Shown piece after piece: positions 46,602 to 54,218 of a stretch of 64,000 bases of DNA (position 1 is the first letter of the stretch; every line of letters starts with the position of its first letter). Source of the stretch: Pseudanabaena sp. UWO311. Its GTDB lineage: Bacteria; Cyanobacteriota; Cyanobacteriia; Pseudanabaenales; Pseudanabaenaceae. The notes under the pieces were generated by a model. The model searched no databases. It was given only the letters and a program-made list of their open reading frames with translations, and had not been told where the DNA came from. A program made the position numbers and the translations under genes. The stretch is taken from positions 104,680-168,679 of the forward strand of contig NZ_SJEE01000007.1 in the NCBI RefSeq assembly GCF_006937785.1, in the 5' to 3' direction.

Positions 46602-47234
46602 TCAACTTGGGTTAATTTCTGTCCATGAATTAACTGGTGGATCATAGTTAATCTCTGTTTTTTTTAGAGAATAGCGCTGCCATCTAGTTCCCTTTGAGCC
46701 AACATGATCGACCCAATAGGGCAAAGTTAGTAAACCGTCCTTATCATGTTCTAGCCATTGCCAATGTCCCGCTAAATCTGTGGATTTAACGAGCTGAATC
46801 GAATTCACGAGATCGCGGCTTTCACCCAAGCATAGACCACCAAAACGAGCGATCACTTCAGGATTCTCAAAAGCAGATTGCAGGCGATCGGCTAAATTTG
46901 GCTGTGCCGATTCCAATTGAGAATCCAAATACACTACAAATCGAATATCCGTGAGCAATTCCTGATAGTCGGGACGTGCATTAGTCGGATCAGCAATCTC
47001 CCTTTTCTTAAAGCGCCGAAAAGTACGGATTACGGTTGATTTTTCAGGCTGTGACAACATGGCTATCGCTAATTTCACACCTATATGTCGATAGCGATTC
47101 ACTTCACCCACACAGGACAGCAGCATTCCATAAACCGTAGCAGGCGGCGGCACTGGATAGGTTTCCGCGTACTCACGGGCGCGGGATTGCCGAAAACAGG
47201 CGATCGGTACTTCCACTAAAAGCGAGATCGACAT
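46602..47234 (-). CDS. cas5: Cas5 (Cascade subunit, DevS-like)
   Basis: 210 residues. The N-terminal LLVEVPIACFRQSRAREYAETYPVPPPATVYGMLLSCVG is the RAMP ferredoxin fold and glycine region typical of Cas5 from the MYXAN/I-B branch. Cas5 caps the 5' handle of the crRNA. cas7 ends 2 bp upstream. A repeat-derived hairpin separates it from cas4-cas1. Confidence 0.88.
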   Translation of the reverse strand: MSISLLVEVPIACFRQSRAREYAETYPVPPPATVYGMLLSCVGEVNRYRHIGVKLAIAMLSQPEKSTVIRTFRRFKKREIADPTNARPDYQELLTDIRFVVYLDSQLESAQPNLADRLQSAFENPEVIARFGGLCLGESRDLVNSIQLVKSTDLAGHWQWLEHDKDGLLTLPYWVDHVGSKGTRWQRYSLKKTEINYDPPVNSWTEINPS

Positions 47235-47236
47235 AA

Positions 47237-48148
47237 TTAAACCTCCAAATCTCGCTGAATCTTGCGCTTGATATCTTCCACTGCCGACTTAATGCCCTTA
47301 AAAACATTGGCTCCCTTGGCTTCAAGCTTTTCACCAATCTCTGTATCAAGAATTGCTCCTGCAATCCACAACTCATCGGAATCAATATCTTCTGCTTCGA
47401 CTCGGCGCAATAAGTCAGGAGCAGAGATCTCACCTTCATCTTCGGTAAAGCAATAAAGCAAACGCGGCGAAAAATCATTTGTCCAGCGTAAAACAATACT
47501 ATCAGGAGCAAAATCATAGAGAAATCGTGAATGATTGCCAGCCACGCCGCCAAGGTCAATCAACCCATCAAGTACCGCATGAATGCGAGACTTATCCTTG
47601 AGGCGATCGGGTGTCATCGCAAATCCATACTGATAGCGAGTTGCATGAACTTCCGTTCCATAAAGAGAAGTCCGTCCTTTCTGCCCACTGGTCGCATTAA
47701 AAGTAATATCGCCAGCATAGGGAATTGTCGAAACCGCACGAGTTACTTCCAAAACCCCACGCTTGACCATAGCAGTTCCTTTCGGAGCCGCCTTTGGCTT
47801 CTTCTTAGTACCCGTCGGCTCTTGTTCTTCATTCGCTTCAGTCTTGGCAGCATCGGCACGCATGAAGCCCAAGACATCATCATCAATGTAAAGTGCATCA
47901 TCAAAAGCAGCATTTTGCCAAACGTTATCGTTTTTGCCCTCATCCCATTGACGATTAACCTGATACTCGCCAGAGGTCTGCCAGTAATAGCGCAAAGCCC
48001 AACGAATTGCCTCAGCCGAAACAGTTGTATGTACTTCTCCCTGCCAGAGAATCTTTTGCAAAGTTGTGATGTTGCCTTCGTTTTCACCGCGATTGTTTGC
48101 AGCCGCACCGTAATTAGTGAGAATATTGCCGAAAAGATGCCAAGTCAT
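47237..48148 (-). CDS. cas7: Cas7 (Cst2/DevR-like backbone subunit)
   Basis: 303 residues. The N-terminus MTWHLFGNILTNYGAAANNRGENEGNITTLQK and VHTTVSAEAIRWALRYYWQ are characteristic of the DevR/Cst2 group of Cas7. A Lys/Pro-rich insertion lies at ~100-120. GTEVHATRYQYGFAMTP and LGGVAGNHSRFLYDFAPDSIV follow. It polymerises along the crRNA spacer. It starts after the toxin-antitoxin pair and an intervening repeat-derived hairpin. Confidence 0.93.
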   Translation of the reverse strand: MTWHLFGNILTNYGAAANNRGENEGNITTLQKILWQGEVHTTVSAEAIRWALRYYWQTSGEYQVNRQWDEGKNDNVWQNAAFDDALYIDDDVLGFMRADAAKTEANEEQEPTGTKKKPKAAPKGTAMVKRGVLEVTRAVSTIPYAGDITFNATSGQKGRTSLYGTEVHATRYQYGFAMTPDRLKDKSRIHAVLDGLIDLGGVAGNHSRFLYDFAPDSIVLRWTNDFSPRLLYCFTEDEGEISAPDLLRRVEAEDIDSDELWIAGAILDTEIGEKLEAKGANVFKGIKSAVEDIKRKIQRDLEV

Positions 48149-48184
48149 AGTTATTTACCTTGAAATAAATTTATTTGATTTCTG

Positions 48185-48212
48185 TTTTTACGCCTATTGG
48201 CATCTGAGGAAA
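48185..48212 (-). ncRNA. Repeat-derived hairpin between the PIN-like gene and cas7
   Basis: On the - strand CCTCAGATGCCAATAGGCGT matches the stem-loop part of the CRISPR repeat (15 of 19 bases around the stem), with loop AATA. The bases on the handle side are not conserved. It lies 41 bp before the cas7 start and 5 bp after the toxin stop, and may be a Cas6 processing site that separates the toxin part of the mRNA from cas7. Confidence 0.65.
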
Positions 48213-48217
48213 AATCT

Positions 48218-48556
48218 TTAAAGGAACTGAAGTTGATTTTGTAATTGTTCAGCGGTTCGAGTATTGAGAACAACAAGAACTCTGCGTAAGGTTTCGCCAA
48301 TAGGTAGTTGTGGGGAGACAAGAACGCCACAATGCTCTTGCGTTCTAGCAACGAACTCGTTGTGCAAAATAACAAAATCTCGCACGTTAAAGCTTAATAA
48401 ACATCGACCTTGAGTAACTGCAAATTCAAGTTGTTCGCGATCGCTATATCCTTTTCTATGGATTTCTTGAATGTGAACGGCATCAAATCCTCGCTTGCAG
48501 AGTGCTTGTGCCAGAGTTGCATGGACATCCTCATCAAGTAATAATCGTATTTGCAT
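48218..48556 (-). CDS. DUF5615 PIN-like toxin inside the cas operon
   Basis: 112 residues. MQIRLLLDEDVHATLAQALCKRGFDAVHIQEI and LLSFNVRDFVILH carry the acidic residues of the PIN-like DUF5615 family, presumed RNases. It starts 2 nt after the DUF433 stop. It is encoded between cas8 and cas7, on the same strand, with no room for its own promoter. It may act as an addiction module for the locus. Confidence 0.88.
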   Translation of the reverse strand: MQIRLLLDEDVHATLAQALCKRGFDAVHIQEIHRKGYSDREQLEFAVTQGRCLLSFNVRDFVILHNEFVARTQEHCGVLVSPQLPIGETLRRVLVVLNTRTAEQLQNQLQFL

Positions 48557-48558
48557 AG

Positions 48559-48858
48559 TTATGTACTACTCGCTTTAGGATGTATGAGTACTTGCGATTT
48601 CCAAAACTCGACATCTGAAGCATTAGCCAAATCCCGATCGATCTCTTGCTGATGATCAAAATAGTAGGCAAGTGCCGAAAGCACCTGTGAAGGTCGTAGG
48701 TGAGTTAGGGTTGCCAAAATTTCATCAACAGTCATTCCCATTTGGTAATAACCTGCGATCGCCCTTACCGATATTCTAGTTTCCTCAATAATTGGTACAC
48801 CACCCAAAATACCTACATTGGTTGTAATGTATGGATAAATTGCCTTAGAAACTGTCAT
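48559..48858 (-). CDS. DUF433 antitoxin inside the cas operon
   Basis: 99 residues. ITTNVGILGGVPIIEETRISVRAIAGYYQMGMTVDEILATLTHLRPSQVLSALAYYFDH is the DUF433 domain, the usual DNA-binding antitoxin partner of DUF5615 toxins. The cas8 stop lies 3 bp upstream. The C-terminal ~25 residues probably wrap the toxin. Confidence 0.9.
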   Translation of the reverse strand: MTVSKAIYPYITTNVGILGGVPIIEETRISVRAIAGYYQMGMTVDEILATLTHLRPSQVLSALAYYFDHQQEIDRDLANASDVEFWKSQVLIHPKASST

Positions 48859-48861
48859 TAC

Positions 48862-50502
48862 TTAATCCTCCTCTTCATCAAAATCTACGTTTGTAAAACC
48901 TTTAGGAATAGGAGCGGTCTTAGGCTCATGCTCAATTTGACTGGATACTTCTGAATCTTCTGATTCTTGAGTAGTAGAACCGTTATACCCAGAGTTATCT
49001 CTCCCTTTATAACTAACTAAGGCAAGCAAAGCCAAATCCCTTGCTGCTTTCCAATCATCTGTCATGAGTCTCATAAACTCTTCCCAGTTATCTTGCACAG
49101 TAGGTAACCTGCCTGCTCTAGCCCAGAAGTCCATCACAAATTCTCTTACAGAGTTCCGATTTTTGCAACGCATTAGTTTAGTTCTAAATTTCTGGTTCAC
49201 CTTGTCAAGGCGAATTTTTTCATCTTCTTTAGTACGTTCTGATTGTTGCCCATAGGTATTGCGTAATGCTTCGTGAAAAGCTTTTACGAAAAGCCGTTCT
49301 TCCTTGCTCCATTCAATCTTTTTGCTCTGAATCATTTGATTTAATCCCTCTCGCTCATAGTTTAATTTTTCAAATAAATCACTACTTGTAATTTTGTTAG
49401 AAAGCTCAGCATGCCAAGGCTTACCTCTAGCAAGATTATCGGCAATCAACTCCCGCGCTAGACTTATTGCTATAAAGCTATTTTCTTCTTTATCTCTAGC
49501 AATAATCCTATCCTGTAAACATTCTCGACTAACTCGATAATTTTGAAGAACTTTACTTGCTTCACCAATATTAACAAGATAGAGATCAGTACGAGTTTTT
49601 TGTTGAGTTGACCATGCGACTGTTCCCATCGTGATGACTTGACAAGCTGGAATATCGTAGTCTTTCGCCAGTTTCTCTGCCATTGTTAGAAATTGTAATC
49701 CTGCATCTCCCAAACTGGACGCAAAGAATTCCTTAAACGCTCGATTGCGGAGACTTATGCGATACCTAGCATACTTTTCTAGATTGCGAATTTCGGGGAT
49801 AACTAGTGCATATTGAGCGCGTTGCTCACGAAGGCGCGATCGCAATACAAAATAACAACAAGCAACAGGTGCAAATAGCAAAATTAAGGCAAGATGAGCA
49901 GGTTCTTGAAAGCTCGTATCACTACTAAACGCTGTGTGACGAACTGCTGCACCTAGATTAAGCCAGCCTGCAATACTAATTGGCTTAGTAGAGAGATTTC
50001 CATTTTTGTCACAAAGATTTTCGGCAAACTCCTGATAGACATAGGATTTTAATGCTTTGTAGCGAATAATAATTGGATAAGATTCCTCATCTTCGTAATA
50101 AATTTTGGTTTGTACTCCAATACTTTTATGGGTGCTGTTGTGTTGAAGTAAAGTGCCTAAAATACCCTGATGGGCGATCGCTAAATACTGCGGTGGCATT
50201 TGTTTTGCGTCTAGTCCACGCAAGCTAATCATGTCACCCTGTAATTGAAAAGACTGCTCGAACAACCATTTCAAGGTATCAAGCGCTTTACCTTGCCAGC
50301 TTAAAGTTATAGATCTTTGATCGAGATTCCATTGCAGAGGGATCTGAGAATTATGTTGGAAATTCTGATTTTCGCGATCAAGCTGCCGAAGCGTCATGTA
50401 TAGACCTGCTAATCCAGCCCGATGCATTAAAGTCATCTGTGGATCGGCGAGATCAAAAGTCAGGGTTTGTGTCTCTATTTCTAACGCAATTAATGTTTGC
50501 AT
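48862..50502 (-). CDS. cas8: Cas8 (MYXAN-type large subunit, Cmx8-like)
   Basis: 546 residues. It opens with QTLIALEIETQTLTFDLADPQMTLMHRAGLAGLYMTLRQLDRE, an N-terminal pattern I recognise in type I-MYXAN Cas8 proteins. The middle is poorly conserved and the C-terminus is acidic (NVDFDEEED). In type I-B Cascade this subunit recognises the PAM. AGGAGCAG precedes the ATG. The start overlaps the cas3 end by 13 bp. Family assignment rests partly on context. Confidence 0.82.
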   Translation of the reverse strand: MQTLIALEIETQTLTFDLADPQMTLMHRAGLAGLYMTLRQLDRENQNFQHNSQIPLQWNLDQRSITLSWQGKALDTLKWLFEQSFQLQGDMISLRGLDAKQMPPQYLAIAHQGILGTLLQHNSTHKSIGVQTKIYYEDEESYPIIIRYKALKSYVYQEFAENLCDKNGNLSTKPISIAGWLNLGAAVRHTAFSSDTSFQEPAHLALILLFAPVACCYFVLRSRLREQRAQYALVIPEIRNLEKYARYRISLRNRAFKEFFASSLGDAGLQFLTMAEKLAKDYDIPACQVITMGTVAWSTQQKTRTDLYLVNIGEASKVLQNYRVSRECLQDRIIARDKEENSFIAISLARELIADNLARGKPWHAELSNKITSSDLFEKLNYEREGLNQMIQSKKIEWSKEERLFVKAFHEALRNTYGQQSERTKEDEKIRLDKVNQKFRTKLMRCKNRNSVREFVMDFWARAGRLPTVQDNWEEFMRLMTDDWKAARDLALLALVSYKGRDNSGYNGSTTQESEDSEVSSQIEHEPKTAPIPKGFTNVDFDEEED

Positions 50503-52868
50503 GGTTCTGCTCCTACTTCTTCGCTGTATTGAATCGCATCATTTGGCGCTCTTAGATAGAATTTACAACGTTTCCAAGTTTCCCATCCTTTCATAAGTCG
50601 GATCGGTATGCTCCAAGCTTGAGCCTCTTGTATAAAGGATTTCTTGTTTACTTCTGATGCTTCCTTGATTGCTGCCATATCATTGTCAAGAATGACGGTC
50701 ATCGTTCCACCACCTTCACGCAACGCTACAGGATAAGTTTCCCAATCGAATTCTAGCCAAGCTGAGGGTATTTCTTCTTGAGGAACTGGTAAAGCAATTT
50801 CTTTAGCAATGTTGGCAAGATCTTCTTGACTAATTGATTCATAATTCTTTAATTCCTCAATCAATCGAATTCCTGTTCTCATTTCATCATTTGTATATGG
50901 CATTCCATCCCAAGCATAAAAGATCGCAGTACGGATATGTTTGACTCGAAACTGTTCGGGAGCATATTCATCTGCTTTCCGATTTAATCGTCCTAAACGC
51001 TGAATTAATGCAGCCGCAGGAGCCATTGCAGAAACTAAAAGGTCGGCGCTAAGATCGAGTGACATTTCACAAACTTGGGTTGTGACTGCTAGGCAGGGAT
51101 CGCAACACTTAAAAGCTTCAATAACTTTTTCATGTTTTTTAACGCGATCCTTATAGCGAAAGCGGCTGTGATAGATCAAATGTTTGATATTTGGGTAATC
51201 TAGTTTTGCAATATATTCTTTTGCTTTGTGGTAAATATCAATGCAAGATTGGACTGAATTTGTCACCCACAAGACTTTTTCACCACGTTCTAAAGCTTCA
51301 GCTACAGCCGCAAAAATTGGCTGCAAATTCTCGATCTTAGAATTAACTTCAGGACGATAGTCAAATTGATAACGCTTAATTTCTTCAAGAGGTTTGTAAC
51401 CTTCATCCAAAATATTAATCCCCTCTTTGAGATCTTCTTCAATCACTTTACGGATTTCTTCCTTCTGTTCCTCGCTAAAACTAGCACTCATCAGCAAAAT
51501 TGGCGCACCACGAAAGGTTTTTAGGAATTTCAATAAAGCCCCAAACAAGCGATCGTCATAGGCATGAACTTCATCGAATACAAAAGCAGCTTGCACTAGA
51601 GCAGGAAAGGCGTACAAAGGACGACGATTGTTTTGCATCAATCCCAAAACTGTATCCACTGTGCAAACTACGATTTTTTTTGTCCATGCTTGCAATGCTG
51701 ATAATCTCGCATCAATACTTTCTGAATCATCTTGTTCACCAGAAAACAACAATTCGCGATCAAGTTCTGAACGAGAATGCATCAGTGCTGATTCAGTCTT
51801 GCTACCATTTGCATAGTCAATAAATCCTTGCGTTGCTGTTCCTGTGGTGGGATAGCAAAAGAACAGTTTACGAGCAGTCTGATTTGGATTTTTTGTTGCC
51901 CATTTTTGTGCCCAAGCATAGGCAGCAATGGTTTTTCCAGTGCCACAACCTGCCTTAACCAGCGTGACGCGATGTTCAGTATTCGCTATGGCTTTTTGAA
52001 AATGGCGTAATTTTTTGCTTCCCAGCTTTTCTTGTAGAATATTATCTAAATCCTCATGATCTAAAACTAGTTCCAGCATTTTAGGAATCCAGTCCTTAAT
52101 ATTTTCGCCTTGTTCAGTCAAAGCGGAACCAGCAAGATCGGCAGCAATTACCGTAGCTTTTACAGCGGCAATAAAGCGCTGTTCATATTTGTTACGTTTT
52201 GATAAATTGCCAAATTCATCCATGAGTTTTCTGATCGCATCTTCTAGCTCCTCTCGACTCCAATCACGGGTTGGCACAGTGGGAACCAACGAAGGTAAAC
52301 CTAAATACTTTACCCCCATTTTCTTAGTGATCAATTCAAAATCTTCGTGGGATGTAAAGACTGTGAGAGTTGAGCCTGTTCCATTAGGAAAATCATCGAT
52401 TTTATTTGCATCAAGTTTGAGATGATGCCCCATCGCCGCCCACACTGCCACGATTAGATCGGCATCAGGCACTTGTGAAAGCCATGTGCGAAACGCTGGA
52501 ACCTGTAAAGCCAAGATACCGCTCAATACCTCATGGCGAATCATTTGGCGCTGTCCATGCGATCGCCAAGCTTTTTGTACTAGCACATGTTCAGTCGGTG
52601 GCAAAATATCCGAGGTCGAGTTACGATAAACCATTTCCTGAAAATGTTGATTAGCCTTACCCCAATCATGGAGATATGCGGCTAATTCCACAGTTCTTTC
52701 AAATTTTGGACGATCTTTCGCGTCTACTTCCAATTGTTGAAAAATGCGATCGCCAATTTCCCCAAGGATTGTTTTTGCAGATTTATACACAGCCCAGATA
52801 TGCCCTGTAAAGGTTGCCGATGTGCAAGATACAGAGTTTGCCGATTTTGCAAGTAATCTTTCAAACAT
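50490..52868 (-). CDS. cas3: Cas3 nuclease-helicase
   Basis: 792 residues from the ATG at 52868, which shares its A with the cas6 stop (TGATG). HD nuclease motif YLHDWGKANQHF at ~66-77, Walker A KAGCGTGKTIAAYAWA, DEVH box FVFDEVHAYD, motif III SASFSEEQ and motif VI LIQRLGRLNRKADEYAP are intact. Cas3 degrades DNA marked by Cascade. With intact HD and helicase motifs the locus should be interference-competent. An ATG 12 codons upstream (52904) lies inside cas6 and was not preferred. Confidence 0.95.
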   Translation of the reverse strand: MFERLLAKSANSVSCTSATFTGHIWAVYKSAKTILGEIGDRIFQQLEVDAKDRPKFERTVELAAYLHDWGKANQHFQEMVYRNSTSDILPPTEHVLVQKAWRSHGQRQMIRHEVLSGILALQVPAFRTWLSQVPDADLIVAVWAAMGHHLKLDANKIDDFPNGTGSTLTVFTSHEDFELITKKMGVKYLGLPSLVPTVPTRDWSREELEDAIRKLMDEFGNLSKRNKYEQRFIAAVKATVIAADLAGSALTEQGENIKDWIPKMLELVLDHEDLDNILQEKLGSKKLRHFQKAIANTEHRVTLVKAGCGTGKTIAAYAWAQKWATKNPNQTARKLFFCYPTTGTATQGFIDYANGSKTESALMHSRSELDRELLFSGEQDDSESIDARLSALQAWTKKIVVCTVDTVLGLMQNNRRPLYAFPALVQAAFVFDEVHAYDDRLFGALLKFLKTFRGAPILLMSASFSEEQKEEIRKVIEEDLKEGINILDEGYKPLEEIKRYQFDYRPEVNSKIENLQPIFAAVAEALERGEKVLWVTNSVQSCIDIYHKAKEYIAKLDYPNIKHLIYHSRFRYKDRVKKHEKVIEAFKCCDPCLAVTTQVCEMSLDLSADLLVSAMAPAAALIQRLGRLNRKADEYAPEQFRVKHIRTAIFYAWDGMPYTNDEMRTGIRLIEELKNYESISQEDLANIAKEIALPVPQEEIPSAWLEFDWETYPVALREGGGTMTVILDNDMAAIKEASEVNKKSFIQEAQAWSIPIRLMKGWETWKRCKFYLRAPNDAIQYSEEVGAEPCKH

Positions 52869-53527
52869 CACTTCCTCTCTTTGACTGGAATAAATACACC
52901 ACATCCCATGTGACGCTTACCACCAAGTCCATAGACTTGTAATTTCAATGAATCTTCTTCACTTATGCGAGTTACTTCTACCGTAAACCCAACCACCGTA
53001 AAACGTTTGATTTTGATAGTTTTCCGTGCAGGATCTCCATTACGATCGCTAGGAATCAAAATCTCTCCTTGAATTTCTAATGCTTCTAACTGTCGTTTTG
53101 CTGCTGCCAAAAAAGGTTCTGGTTCTTCATAGCCCTTAATTGTGACAATACGCGATCGCAAATGGGCGTGAGGCTTTAGGGTATGAATAGTGGGAATTCC
53201 TAACTGCACCTCGTGTATCCCTAATCTCAAGCGTTTTCCTGCCAGTGGATAAACCATTTGGATCTTGCTTATAGGAACGCGCAGCCGAAAATAGGAATTC
53301 TCCGTAAGCAAAATTTTCCCTTTACGATCTCCAAACCCTGCCGCAGACAAAATCGCAATGTCATGATGTTCTTTGATATTCGGTACATGATTGGCGATCG
53401 CGGCTAAAAGTGCATACCCATGATCGGCAGGTAACTGTGTACCACGCACATGAAAAGATAAATCAATAAACGATCCCAATGACTCGCTGGAATAAACCTG
53501 ACGAGCCGTTTGTAAAGAAGTAACCAT
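52868..53527 (-). CDS. cas6: Cas6 crRNA endoribonuclease (MYXAN type)
   Basis: 219 residues. Tandem RAMP folds, ending with the glycine-rich loop GLGGKRHMGCGVF characteristic of Cas6. LSFHVRGTQLPADHGYALLAAI is the N-terminal family pattern. It cuts the repeat hairpin to give crRNAs with an 8-nt-type 5' handle. It is the first cas gene, 99 bp after a short coiled-coil ORF. Confidence 0.92.
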   Translation of the reverse strand: MVTSLQTARQVYSSESLGSFIDLSFHVRGTQLPADHGYALLAAIANHVPNIKEHHDIAILSAAGFGDRKGKILLTENSYFRLRVPISKIQMVYPLAGKRLRLGIHEVQLGIPTIHTLKPHAHLRSRIVTIKGYEEPEPFLAAAKRQLEALEIQGEILIPSDRNGDPARKTIKIKRFTVVGFTVEVTRISEEDSLKLQVYGLGGKRHMGCGVFIPVKERK

Positions 53528-53626
53528 TGGTAACTCTCCTATTTAGTTAAAGAAAATTCTGTAGGCTTGCTTTGAGTGATTGGACATTGTGAAGCAATGA
53601 AATACTTACTACGAAAGCCTAAAAGT

Positions 53627-53833
53627 TTAGTAATCGTTCCACCAGTCAGCTAGAGGTGTGCAATCTGGCGAAAGATGATCTACCCGACATTCGAGTAAGG
53701 AATTCCGCTCAGATAGCGAACTGTTATCAAGGCGCAATCGCTGATTTTCGGACTCTAACTCTTGGTAAGCCTTACACTTTAAGCAAAATGGGCAAAGCTG
53801 CCCACTTTGTATACGAGGGGGATGTGATAGCAT
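53627..53833 (-). CDS. Small Cys-motif/coiled-coil protein at the head of the cas operon
   Basis: 68 residues, not recognised. SGQLCPFCLKCKAY is a CxxCxxC cluster able to bind zinc. It is followed by a leucine-zipper-like helix (ELESENQRLRLDNSSLSERNSLLECRVDHL). It is the first frame after a strong promoter (TSS expected near 53887), though no Shine-Dalgarno is visible before the ATG at 53833. It could be a small DNA-binding regulator of the locus or a leader peptide. Function is unknown. Confidence 0.55.
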   Translation of the reverse strand: MLSHPPRIQSGQLCPFCLKCKAYQELESENQRLRLDNSSLSERNSLLECRVDHLSPDCTPLADWWNDY

Positions 53834-53862
53834 AAACTTAATAATTAATAAATTTTAGAAGT

Positions 53863-53889
53863 GGGGCAGCCAAATAGTTGCCCCCTTTT
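53863..53889 (-). promoter_or_regulatory. 5' UTR hairpin of the cas operon
   Basis: GGGGCA and TGCCCC pair around ~10 nt, just after the expected transcription start and about 30 nt before the small ORF. It may stabilise the mRNA or affect translation. Confidence 0.4.
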
Positions 53890-53893
53890 TTTT

Positions 53894-53922
53894 ATACTAT
53901 GTCAAATTATTTGTTCTGTCAA
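53894..53922 (-). promoter_or_regulatory. Sigma-70-type promoter of the cas operon
   Basis: Leftward -35 TTGACA (53922-53917), exactly 17 bp spacer, -10 TAGTAT (53899-53894). This near-consensus promoter drives the small ORF and cas6 onward. The guide-matching site lies immediately upstream. Confidence 0.85.
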
Positions 53923-53939
53923 GATTTTTTAATCCTTAA

Positions 53940-53962
53940 CAACCTACCGATATCATTAGTAT
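53940..53962 (-). promoter_or_regulatory. Candidate target of the crRNA-like guide, with 5' ATG
   Basis: Read leftward from 53962 this site matches guide positions 1-23 with mismatches only at 12, 15 and 18. Positions 1-11 (ATACTAATGAT) are perfect. The three bases 5' of it (53965-53963) are ATG, a candidate PAM. A 35-nt Cascade footprint from here would end near 53928, 6 bp from the -35 box. Confidence 0.75.
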
Positions 53963-53969
53963 CATCTTA

Positions 53970-53994
53970 AAAGTTATAAGCCCCAAAGAGGGCT
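53970..53994 (-). terminator. Possible weak terminator of the guide transcript
   Basis: AGCCC and GGGCT pair around TCTTTG, followed by TATAACTTTT on the - strand. It lies between the second degenerate repeat and the target site. The stem is only 5 bp, so support is modest. Confidence 0.35.
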
Positions 53995-54004
53995 AACCTG
54001 ACTT

Positions 54005-54147
54005 GGGTTTATCGCCTTACGGCATCAGAGGTTGAGAGCAGATGGCGTGATTGAAGCAGATCTGCTCGGCACTGATCAACCAACGGAGATCATTAGTATG
54101 TGCTCAACGCTTTTGCACAGATCTTTAAAGCATCAAAGATTTGACTG
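54005..54147 (-). ncRNA. Mini-CRISPR unit: two degenerate repeats enclosing a 60-nt guide (CreR-like)
   Basis: On the - strand the first repeat (54147-54100) keeps the 3' end GCGTTGAGCAC exactly and the stem GATGCTT/AAGCGTT, but its loop is enlarged by 13 nt. The guide is 54099-54040. The second repeat (54039-54005) keeps the hairpin CTCTGATGCCGTAAGGCG but has lost the handle, as expected for a last repeat. Cas6 cutting at both hairpins would release one crRNA with a normal handle. The guide's first 23 nt match a site at the cas promoter. The unit's own promoter is not clear; it begins within ~72 bp of the divergent ecf gene. Confidence 0.82.
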
Positions 54148-54218
54148 TAACCTTATCATTTTTTAAGGCTTAGCGAGTTACACTTCAGGTTTGAATTGGC
54201 GTATTTTTAGTCAAAATT

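Noticed and set aside
53940..54099. The 23-bp similarity as a plain pair of repressor operators
   Set aside because: Not excluded, but less likely: the similarity ends exactly at the guide's first base, and the upstream copy sits between two Cas6-type hairpins. Kept as the alternative hypothesis.
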